Shown here in pieces: positions 54,646 through 64,000 of a DNA stretch of 64,000 nt (the first letter of the stretch is position 1; each line of letters starts with the position of its first letter). The notes beneath the pieces were generated by a model. The model was not told the DNA's origin and ran no database searches. It was given only the letters and a program-made list of their open reading frames with translations. Source of the stretch: Diadema setosum (Eukaryota > Echinodermata > Echinoidea > Diadematoida > Diadematidae); contig NC_092702.1 of the NCBI RefSeq assembly GCF_964275005.1, positions 30,852,726 to 30,916,725 on the forward strand, written 5' to 3'. Made by a program: the position numbers and the translations under genes.

Positions 54646-56570
54646 ATATCCTTGTACACAACAAAAGATAATAACAATATGCCTACATCCATTGAGCTAT
54701 AGTAGTCCCATGTCATATATGTGATATGTGTTTGCTCATTCATTATCATTATCTCCTTTGTATTTTGATTTTAAGTGAGAGAAATTACTCAAGTTTTGTA
54801 CGAATTGCATATTTGTGAAGCGAGGGTGTTATCACCCATTAAACCCACATATTGGATTTTGAACGATGTAAGTTTCTTGAAAACAAGATGAACTCTTTCC
54901 TGGTCTGGTTTTCTTGAATCTTTGACTTCTCTGTCTGAACTTTCTATATCAATAAAAATTCACATGTAAGTAGAGTGAAGTTCTTCTTTTAATCAAGCCT
55001 TTTCCTTGATTCCTTTTATTTTGGTTTATCGCATTTCATTCCCAAAGACTTATTCGTCAGCTATTAAACCGTGAAGAATCACAAGACATATGGCTTACAC
55101 TTCAAATTTTCAGTATTTTTCTTTTAATTGCACTTCCACTGTCAATCAATCGCCGAGATTTGATTGATCATTTAAGACAATTTAAAGAAATATATTAAAA
55201 ATTATCATTGATAGTAATAATACTCTCAAAATTGGCCTTCAAATAGATTGAATGATCGGCGGAATGTTTTTCACTGCTTTGATTAAAAAAAAAAAGTGCT
55301 TATATGGTTAAGGTAATTCCTCATTTCATAACCGACCTCGACCCCAACCATGCTTTCATCCTCTGTTAGCCGGATTAATTGTCAACCAGTCTTTCAACTA
55401 TGTTTGGTTTATCCAGGACACCCAAGTTTGAACGAGCACACTTCTGATTGAAAGGAATTATGTGGAGAAACTTTGTTTCAAGATGAGCAGAATTGACCTT
55501 CATTTACCGGGTAAGTCTCCCATTAAACATCTCTACATGCCTGTACGATCTTCAGCTACTACAAAGTTTATAATTTCAGATCTGAATTGTTTGATCATCT
55601 GTTGCTGGGTTTTTTTTTTCTCTAATTTTGTTGGACGTTTCATTACTTTTCGTTTGCCAGAAATCTTGCCACTTACATATCCCGGGAAAGGGGACTATCA
55701 TTCGAGGTGTTTGTACCAGACACCAAGATATAACATGTCGGATGTGACGTTACTAAGGTTCAGATTTCGATGAAAATGCACAAAACAGACGAAAGTGAGG
55801 GATACTTTGCAAAACAAGGCCTTATTTTGTCAGGCACAAATCAATAGGTTGCCTATGCCAATTCTAATGGCATCCTGCAACCATTTGTTCAAGTTATGTG
55901 TGGTTTAGGCAATACACGTAAAAAAAAAAAATGAGGACTATAATCACCAGGAGCCGCTCACTCGATAAAATCTCCTTCATTTCCTGAAAAAGCCAAGCCA
56001 AATAATATCAGCTTTATAGTAAATGATACGGTGTAAATATTTCGTACACAGGATTCAAAGTGACAATTAAAAACAAACAATGATGATGCATGAATAATGT
56101 GATAATCACGAACTTTATTCTAAACCTTAATGACAGAATTGAAAGCAAGCGATATCATCAAGTTTGTCACCAGTGTACGCCCAACGAATCTAAATTCATA
56201 GCAAAATGTTATCAAGGAACTGAGAAGGCTGTTTTGGTGTACATATTGTAGATACTTTGATATTATTGTTTGTTTGTTCCCGGAATTTTCATTCTTTTCC
56301 CCTTTTTTTGTGGTTGCGCATTTTGATGCAAAATTTTCCTTTGTCATTGGATGTCTCCTATGCCTTGTATGGCACACCTTTAAGCGTGTTTCGCCGTAAC
56401 AGATGTGCCATCTATATAAGACACTGCCTTACTATGAACTAATCAATATGAAATATCACCACCAAGTATACGTAAAATATGTTTATCTCAAAACCTGCCC
56501 CTGCAAAGCCTCTAATAATAAGGCGAAAACTTGACATGTACTTCTTTCCCTTTTCCATCGATTTCTCCCT
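54646..56570. other. No gene recognised
   Basis: AT-rich with short frames only. A 103-residue plus frame (55462..55773) has no domain I recognise. Confidence 0.4.
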
Positions 56571-56573
56571 GTA

Positions 56574-56965
56574 AAGGGATGTTTTATTTCTGATTGAGAG
56601 GGGGACTCAGGCTTCAACTTTTTAAGAGATAATTTGAAACTAGCCTACTCAATAAAATACAAAAGAGGATACAATTCTAAGAGGAATTAAAAGTTTATTT
56701 GAAGAAAATGGTTTTAAAATGGCTGAGATATCCGAAAATAGAGTAAAACAAAGTGGTTCTAATAACAGGTGGGTCCCACCTTTTATTAGGACCTCTTTGT
56801 GTTTTAATATTTTAGCCATCTCAAAACCGATTTTCGTCAAATAAACTTTGAATTCCTTATAGAATTGTATGCTCTTTGATACTTCATAATAGGTGCTTTC
56901 TAATTATCTCACACAAAAAAAGAAATACAACCTGAATCCATGTCTTAACCAAACTTATACCATCC
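56574..56965. mobile_element. TTAA MITE family 2, copy 3
   Basis: Near-complete but diverged copy. AAGGGATG opens it, TTTTAAAATGGCTGAGATAT and its complement form inner arms, and the right arm ends GTTTGG-complement as CCAAACTTATACCATCC. It ends about 130 bp before the ATG of the 57094 gene, so it lies in its promoter, 5' UTR or first intron. Confidence 0.7.
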
Positions 56966-57093
56966 ATTTGAGGTAATCTGACCCATTCTAGGCAGGGATA
57001 CCTGTCGAATTGTTCCCCGCGCAATATCAATAGTATGAAAACTCTTTATGTGTTTCCCATTATAGTTCAAACGTATCCTGGCAGATAAAGAAG

Positions 57094-58437
57094 ATGGCGT
57101 CTCAACCTGTTCACCCACGCTACGGTCAGTATCGGCGCCATCACGTACAGACAGGGAGGAGGCTGGACTCCCTAAGCACTCTCCCTCCGATACCGCCCGC
57201 GAACCCAAGTAATACGGGATCGGATAAGATTCACTGGCAAGACAAACGATTAGATTCTACGACGGGTGAAAAGACGCGGGGTCGAAAGCAAAGATCACTT
57301 TTTAATGGTGGTAGCAAGCTAAAGTCTAAGACAGTGTTAGGCGGGCGTTCCACAACAGACAGACATGCGATACACGATCAAACAGAGAAGAACGGAGTTA
57401 GTGCAGAGGGCCCGCAGATTTGCCATAGTGACAAGCTCCAGAGCGACGGAATGCCATCTGGTAGGGAGAGTTCCGCGAAGCGAATGAGTTATCCCCCTAG
57501 CTATCCACCATTTCTAATCAGGAAGAACTCTCCGGAAGATATTAGACCAAGAGAGTTACGACGTGAACTTTCGAGATCCTGCCCTGCTTTATGTGATCTT
57601 ACTCTGTTTGAATTTCGCGAACAAAACGATGAACCGTATACGAGAGAAAACTTAGATAGAATTACCAGCATCACACAGCAAATGACATCTAATGATAATC
57701 ATGTTAACAAAGTAGTAGCGGACAAGGGACGCCCGCGATCGAAAAGTAAAAAGTCAGGGCATACGAAATCGAATGACTGTGTAAGCTACAGGCCACCGAA
57801 ACCACCGTCATGGCAGACGGTAACGACCGATCCTGAGCCAGTAGCTACAACTTCAGGCAAGAAAGAACACGACAAGATTGTTCAGCCTGCAGAACCGCCG
57901 AAAATATTGATATCTCCTTCACGCGCAGACAACCAAGTGCAGAGCGCCGGTTCGTCAAAGTCTGGCAGGAAAATTCAGCAGGAGGACCTGGACGAGACTC
58001 TCTCCGCCAGTGCGTCAGAGTCGACGACGCCATCTACGGCCAAACTTCGCGAGTCGCGGAGGGCAAACATCAAACGGACGAGAAGTCGCGTCATTGATGC
58101 TCGGGAAATTCCTAACCAAGAAACAGTCATACCGCTGTCCCAGACCAGACCGCTAGAATTCAACTTGCGGAAGACGCATCATGACAATGATGTATATTTG
58201 AGCGAAAATGCACAGCGATGTCGCCTGTGGCTGCGAGGTTTGCGGGAGGAGGAGGAGGATCCGGTTGGGTCCAGTGGAGCAGCATCAAGACATCCAGCTA
58301 ACTCAACCTATGATGATGACGATGATGATGATGACAACGAAGATGAGTTAGTGACGTGCGATTTAGAACTTTCCCGGGATAAATGGATGTATGTCGGCTC
58401 GCCCTATCCATCATCCAGCTCTGAAGAAGACTCCTAG
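57094..58437 (+). CDS. Disordered 447-residue protein of unknown function
   Basis: A single open frame with GC, CpG and codon use unlike its AT-rich surroundings. ATG in AAGATGGC is a good start, and an acceptor-like CCCATTATAG ends at 57065, so a 5' UTR exon upstream is likely. The protein has low hydrophobicity, no signal peptide or membrane span, and is rich in Ser, Arg, Pro, Lys and Asp. About residues 143-185 (ELRRELSRSCPALCDLTLFE) is the least repetitive part and may be a short folded or binding module. Near 406-417 is an acidic Asp run and the C-terminus is DKWMYVGSPYPSSSSEEDS. No homologous family recognised. Could be a nuclear or scaffold protein, but that is a guess from composition. 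Confidence 0.85.
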   Translation: MASQPVHPRYGQYRRHHVQTGRRLDSLSTLPPIPPANPSNTGSDKIHWQDKRLDSTTGEKTRGRKQRSLFNGGSKLKSKTVLGGRSTTDRHAIHDQTEKNGVSAEGPQICHSDKLQSDGMPSGRESSAKRMSYPPSYPPFLIRKNSPEDIRPRELRRELSRSCPALCDLTLFEFREQNDEPYTRENLDRITSITQQMTSNDNHVNKVVADKGRPRSKSKKSGHTKSNDCVSYRPPKPPSWQTVTTDPEPVATTSGKKEHDKIVQPAEPPKILISPSRADNQVQSAGSSKSGRKIQQEDLDETLSASASESTTPSTAKLRESRRANIKRTRSRVIDAREIPNQETVIPLSQTRPLEFNLRKTHHDNDVYLSENAQRCRLWLRGLREEEEDPVGSSGAASRHPANSTYDDDDDDDDNEDELVTCDLELSRDKWMYVGSPYPSSSSEEDS

Positions 58438-59852
58438 TAATCCCCCTCCCCCCCCCCCAATTGACGGAACGTCACAAGAAAAAGATTGTTCACATTTAAG
58501 ATATTGTAAATTATAATAATCATGGTGATCTATATAGTGTCATGACGGCACATATCTATAGTATCTCGACAAAAATGAGGAATATCTCTGTTGACGTTTG
58601 TTCTTGTTAGAGTGTCTTCTGGTTCCTGGCATGGCCGTTACGTTTTACCAAACGCCAGCCCTTTTTTTAAACGATATCTTCCTTTTTGAGTAGCTGTCCA
58701 AGAATGAACGAAAAAAAAAAATAGATTCAGAGTGAATTTCAAATCACCGTAGGGTAATCTCATCCTTGATAATAGTGCAATCTTACCATCAGCAAATTGC
58801 GCCCACAAAAATGGTTTAATGTGACACAGACAGAAGATGTCGTTATCAATCACACGGTGATTATATTCTCCTTGTGATAGACGTGTTCATTTCCATCCAT
58901 TACTGCTCATCAATTGACCGTTCATTCGTTTTCTTGTAAAAAATATCATACCTAATGTCAAAGAAATGAAGTTCACACTCAACTGATTGTCAAGGGAATC
59001 GTCTGCTATATTACCCTCAGCACGTATGTGTTTCCTGATTATCCTTGTCGTTTGAAAAATACGAATTTTAGTGCGCCAGACTTCGTTGTCCTTGTTATGC
59101 TTTATACTTTTCGTTTTTCTATGTCTTTTATATCGTATGTTTTATACTGGCCATTCCTCCGCACGATTGAACAGACAGCTAATTTTTTGTGCAATTTTTT
59201 TTTCCTGATTTACGTCGCAGTAAACCTCCAACGGCGGTAAATCAAATTTAATTCCCCGACAGTGACGAAAAAGTAAACTAAACCCCTAGTATGAATTGTA
59301 AAATAACGAAGTTGGTCTGTCCTTTTCCCTCGAAGATTGCAGTTTTGACCAAGAAGAAAAGTTAGTCATCTCAATAATCTTCGTTCTCCAGTCAGGAGAA
59401 GAAGAAAAAAAAAAGAGAATTAAGAATGATATCTTATAGTATTGTTGTAATGATTAATTTTCCTCGTTTCAGTTCCAAGGATGACGGTATTGATGGACAG
59501 ACAGGTTACTGAATAAGTAATGATAATGAAGGACAATCGAAGAGTGCAATGCACAAATTAGATCTTCCAATAGGTACACTCGTGACGTTAGGAGAACGTC
59601 ACGAAGGAAAACAGTCACTTTTACAAAGTGTTTTCCTGTAGAAGAATTTGACGACAAAAAGTGTTTTAGACTAAATTAATGATTACATGTTCTTTATATT
59701 GCTGTATTTTCAGTCGCATGACCGATAGCCTCTTTTGAATAAGGTACGAACTGCATGAAATGTAATTCACATTCTCTGCATTGAGTTGTTTGTGTGATGA
59801 TACACAGACTTTGTAATTCATCAGTTTTATGCTCCGCTGAAAATAGAATAAA
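58438..59852 (+). other. Probable 3' UTR of the 57094 gene
   Basis: Begins with a C tract after the stop and contains no other coding signal. The first clear AATAAA on the plus strand after the stop that I see is at 59847..59852, which would give a 3' UTR of about 1.4 kb. The true cleavage site is unknown. Confidence 0.35.
59847..59852 (+). terminator. Candidate polyadenylation signal AATAAA
   Basis: AATAAA in GAATAAAACTGAAC, on the same strand as and downstream of the 57094 gene. Confidence 0.35.
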
Positions 59853-60009
59853 ACTGAACTAAGTAGATTGATACAGTGTTTCTACTTATGAAACCGCGTC
59901 ACACAGTGTGATTTTGTCACTGGATTAAAAAGATAAAATGCGACTTTAAAGGTGCATACTTCCCTCTGCCCTGTCGACAGTTTGACTGTGCACTATAGGT
60001 TCTGCTTGC

Positions 60010-60147
60010 CTGGACGTTTTGGGACCAAAGTCTATTGAATATCGCTGATGTATACATGCGTAAATTTTGGTCCCAAAACTGGACGTTTTGGGACCAAAGT
60101 CTATTGAATATCGCTGATGTATACATGCGTCAATTTTGGTATCTTCA
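60010..60147. repeat. Two-copy 69-bp tandem duplication
   Basis: CTGGACGTTTTGGGACCAAA starts both units (60010 and 60079), and they are almost identical, ending TACATGCGT[A/C]AATTTTGG. Within a unit, TTTTGGGACCAAA and TTTGGTCCCAAAA are inverted complements. Confidence 0.93.
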
Positions 60148-60395
60148 GCCGGGCCGTTTGTCCTCAAATCATTGAGATTTCTTTATTCAACTCCCGCTCT
60201 TTTTTTTTTCTTGAAAAGTTTGCAAATTTTAAAATGGTATTTTATCTGTTTATTTACAGCAAGTGCGTATGATCCTAAAAGTATGATGTATGTCTGGTCC
60301 TCCATCTTCAATTCTCTGCGACGTAACTCATGTCACCAAAATTGTTTACAGACTGAATTTTACTCCATATTGAAATGATGAAAACAATATATATA

Positions 60396-61478
60396 CAGTG
60401 CGTATCAAAAAAAGCGCAGCAAGATTTGATTTCAAACTTGCGAAGATTGGGTTAACGTTACACCAAAGTGAGTAGCAACATCTTAAAACCACATATCTCC
60501 TCTTTCCGATGATATCTTATTTATTCATACACGGTCATGGATGGCTGAGTAATCATTCTTTTTGGACAATGGGTCAAATTGGACTTGGGACCAAGTTTAG
60601 ACACTGCAAGAATCAATGCACCTTATTAGAAATTAACTTAACAAATGGAATAAATTAATAATCACAACTTACCATTGTCTTCTTTCGGATATCTCTTTTT
60701 TAACATTACATCCCATGCCCCTCAACATGGCCACCATTCCTTTCCACACAGAGATTAGCTCTTTTCTCCAGCTCATGCACAGCCCTATACGAATCATTGG
60801 GGCTTGGTGGCGTAGAGCTTCAAACTCATCAGTGATTCTTTGTCTCAGAGTTGCAATGTCAGGTGATGGGGTAATGAACACTTTGCTCTTGAGATAACCC
60901 CAAAGAAAAACGTCACAACAAGTCAGATCCGGAGATCGTGGTGGCCACTCGACATCATGATACAAGGCAATCACCCGATTTCCAAATACCTGTTCAGCCA
61001 ACCTGTTTCTTACTGCAACTAGTCGATGGGCTGATGCGCCATCCTGTGCCCACCATAGGCGTCTGAACACACCCCTTTGTTGCACAGGAAAATTTTCCAT
61101 TAATTCTGGAATCACATGTTCACTTAAAATGTGTTAAGTATCCATTTCCGTTCATGTTGTTTTCAAAGAAGAAGGGCCCTAGGAGCAAACCGTTTCCACA
61201 ACGTCCAGCCCAGGCATTCAGCTTTTCTCTACGAAAATCGAAAAGGATTTATGCTGGTCTTACTAACTGAAACTTGGTCCCAAGTCCAATTTGACCCATT
61301 GTCCAAAAATAATGATTACTCAGCCATCCATGACCGTGTAAGAATAGATAAGATATCATTGAAAAGAGGAGATATGTGGCTTTAAGATGTTGCTACTCAC
61401 TCTGGTGTAAAGTTAACACAATCTTCACAAATTCGAAATTAAATCTTGTTGCGTTTTTTTTTTCTTTGATCCGCACTG
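60396..61478 (-). mobile_element. mariner-type DNA transposon, internally deleted
   Basis: Terminal inverted repeats of about 205 bp (60396..60598 and 61270..61478) start CAGTGCG[T/G]ATCAAA and are flanked by TA duplications at 60394 and 61479. They differ by scattered substitutions and an A-tract length. A 148-residue transposase fragment lies between on the minus strand. At 1.08 kb it lacks the N-terminal DNA-binding domain and first catalytic Asp, so it cannot make its own complete transposase. It inserted in an (AT)n run. Confidence 0.92.
60669..61115 (-). pseudogene. Truncated mariner/IS630-type transposase
   Basis: Residues 21-30 read WWAQDGASAH, the second catalytic Asp block (D25). 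Residues 57-72 read WPPRSPDLTCCDVFLW, the third block, with D68 as the likely last catalytic residue, 42 residues from D25. The C-terminal part (LRQRITDEFEAL) fits the family. The helix-turn-helix region and the first Asp are missing. The frame is otherwise uninterrupted, so the copy is fairly young or conserved by recent mobilisation. Confidence 0.85.
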
Positions 61479-61635
<157 letters not shown>

Positions 61636-63808
61636 GCATATGCTTTATTAATGTGTAAATACAGTTGGATATTTTGTTAGGCAATATAATTAAACTTAAA
61701 AAACTCTGAGAGTTAAAACAGCTTATGGACAAGTAGCGCTGTCCAAAAAAGCCCACAAATAAGCAAGCACGCAGACACACACACACACTTGCATCCCTAT
61801 CAACAGCGAGTATTCGAAAATCATGAGTCGAATTATGATATACAGCACTGCATTTGTTTCTTAATATGTTGTAGCATCTTTTCATAAACAATATTCAGTT
61901 TTATTGTTTTACACTGACAACAATGCATTCTGAGGTTCTTTTCTTGCAATAATAATGATCCTTGTTACAGGCAGCAAGCCCGAAATAATAAAGAAGTGCA
62001 ACTGTTACACAGCATTCTGTAGACACTTCAATAACGTCACACCAGATATACTTACTAGTATTTCATAGCAGAGTGATTGAAATAGGAAAGGTGACAAAGA
62101 AAAAAATGCATATAAGCTGTTTCACAAAATGCATATCACTGATTGAAAGATTACTCAACCTTGACTTAGTTATTGCACATTAAAGAATTGACAGCATCCA
62201 CAAATCCACGATATCCATCCATAATACTCGTTCCCAGTGCGCACCTTCAGTACGTTATACAACGTGTGCTTGCTCGTTGGGAACATAACGCATACAAAAA
62301 CATTTCTAATATTCTTCCTTAGCCAAGGATCAACTCATTTTGTGCATCATGTCTGATTTCATGAAATTATTCTTCTTGCCATATATAAGAAATAAATACA
62401 AGGAGAGAAAGATATTGCACTATGCATACTTTGCGGCTATAAGGTGTCAGTCAGTATGTGCACTGCATGTATAAATCATCATGTTCTTCGGCATCAGGAA
62501 AACATTCGATAGAAATACGCTGATTCGTTCCCCCTTCTTTGTTTCTTCGCAAAGGGAGGAAAAAACAGGCAGGCTACGGCCTTCGAAGTTTCGGCGATGA
62601 TCAATAGAGTCTGGTGAGTCTTGGTGTGATATAAGAAACAAAAGCAATAGCGAGCTTTAAATAGCTCAGCAGCCTACACCCCGACGGGCACTCCAAACTG
62701 CACAATAAGGCTCAATGCAAAGAAAATAAGAACAACAATAACAATAATCTCGTTGGCTGTCGGTTGAACCGAATGATTGGGTTACGTAGTATTTTCTATG
62801 AGCACATACGTGGCGTACCACTATAAAGTAATTTCGTTTCAGTAGGTCTAAACCTGTATTGGTACGAATTCTGAATCACATAACTATAAAGCTACATTTG
62901 GGTCACAGATAGGTATGTTTCAATGTTCCTAAACGCTGAGTCATGCTGAAACCTGAAACACCAGTTGATTGCTATTACAATGTATTATGCGCTGTTTACA
63001 TGCGATGCATGTAAGTGAATGATAGTGCGTAGTCTTCCAACGTAGATTAACTGTAGGCCTACATTAATATTGAACCTAAAAGAAAAAAAAAACTCTTGTC
63101 AAATTTAAAAATACCATGTTGGGTGAAAAATATTATTGTTACTTTGGGGTTTTTTTTCCCCTTTCGTTAATCTAGTTGTAGACTAATGTCTAAACAACCA
63201 ACATGAATAGTTTATTCGCTACTCCTGAACATCAGCAGTCTTTCATTCAGTGTTATTTGTTTATTTTATATCTGAATCACATAGTGTAATCAGTGATTGT
63301 TATGAAAATATAAACATACTTAAATGCTTAATTAAAACACTGGATCGCAAAAATACAGCCGCATTAATAGCGCGCAGCTATTCTTCCTTTGATAGGGTCA
63401 CCGCATTCGTCTAATTGCGTCACTATAACGAGAAAAATATAAATCAAAGAACCGCAAACAAGACCGGTGGCTTGCCAACTTACATAATTTGAATTATCAC
63501 CCGTTCGTAGATTCAACATGAAAACCAAATTTAATGTCGAGGTAAAGAATGAAGTATATATTGTGCTATTAGCTTATCCTATTATGTTTACAAAGAGCCT
63601 GCTCAGTCATTTCGAAAGTAAGTTAACACGACTTCGCAAGTCAGACAAACATGAACAATTTGGCGAGGCTCTATTGCATGATTTCAGTATGTTCTGAAAC
63701 GTGTGCAATTAAGACCTACTGACAAGATTTACTCTGCTTATGGCTTTTATGGTGTAGAATTAGTCGGCAGTATATACTCTCAAGGAACGTTTTGTCTTTG
63801 CAAAGATT
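61636..63808. other. No gene recognised
   Basis: About 2.2 kb of AT-rich DNA with no supported gene or element end. Confidence 0.45.
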
Positions 63809-64000
63809 TCATGCGTCGTACGCTTCTTCTTTCACGCAAGGCACGTTGAGGATGATCTTCCTGCGTGGGATAGCGTTAGGTGAGTGGTCGGGGGAAGGTG
63901 AGGACTCTACGGGTGGACAGTCGTCCAGCCAGAAATTAACCAACTTCTCCCTCGGAACTTCTTCCTTAGGAATGACCCGCTCAGTCTCCGAGGCGTGAGA
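63809..64000 (-). CDS. 3' end of a coding region, unknown product, cut by window edge
   Basis: The minus strand is open from the window edge to a TGA at 63809..63811 (63 codons). It reads VIPKEEVPREKLVNFWLDDC, then an SSPSPDHSPN stretch, IPRRKIILNVPCVKEEAYDA and the stop. GC is well above the flank and the composition is protein-like. No ATG is inside, so the start or an acceptor lies to the right. The plus strand is also open (63792..63998), which leaves some doubt. No family recognised. Confidence 0.5.
   Translation of the reverse strand, partial: SHASETERVIPKEEVPREKLVNFWLDDCPPVESSPSPDHSPNAIPRRKIILNVPCVKEEAYDA

Overview
This window is nuclear DNA of an animal with intron-containing genes, AT-rich and crowded with repeats. 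Microsatellites, terminal-inverted-repeat mini-elements, tRNA-derived SINEs, LINE tails and tandem-core elements with ACGG microsatellites point to a marine invertebrate. The frequent AGGCCTA-type motifs, the CCGAAGGTTCGTTA arrays and the repeat mix suggest an echinoderm. That assignment is inference from repeat style, not from a marker gene. No bacterial, viral or organellar gene was seen.

The main gene is on the minus strand from about 42.2 kb down to 22.8 kb. It is an AUP1 orthologue (lipid droplet/ER acyltransferase-like fold, CUE domain, UBE2G2-binding tail). I rebuilt it as ten coding exons whose splice phases all agree, giving 430 residues, with a likely extra 5' UTR exon ending at 42041. 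Its introns carry a SINE-free but repeat-rich load: two tandem-core elements, TTAA-, TA- and GGATCC-type mini-elements, LINE remnants, a telomere-like G/C tract and hairpins.

On the plus strand, 57094..58437 is a 447-residue, largely disordered protein of unknown function. At the right edge (63809..64000, minus) lies the 3' part of another coding region. Weaker coding candidates are a 5' exon at 51955..52084 (minus) with a 30-nt micro-exon at 51191..51220, and an exon-like island at 6418..6538 (plus).

The rest is repeat landscape. From 1 to 12 kb there is little but microsatellites, one mini-element at 7.9 kb and the exon-like island. From 12.7 to 19.2 kb lies a mosaic of mobile elements: a TTAA hairpin element, two LINE 3' ends, GGATCC-type elements, a 2-kb composite with seven 161-bp units each carrying an RFX-type palindrome, and a SINE. 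From 44 to 50.4 kb, arrays of a TTCCGAA/TTCGTTA minisatellite run in both orientations. At 60.4 to 61.5 kb is a nearly intact-ended but internally deleted mariner-type transposon.

I found no gene cluster that works as a system. The most interesting signals are the nuclear-receptor-like and RFX-like motifs repeated inside the tandem-core elements, two of which lie in AUP1 introns.
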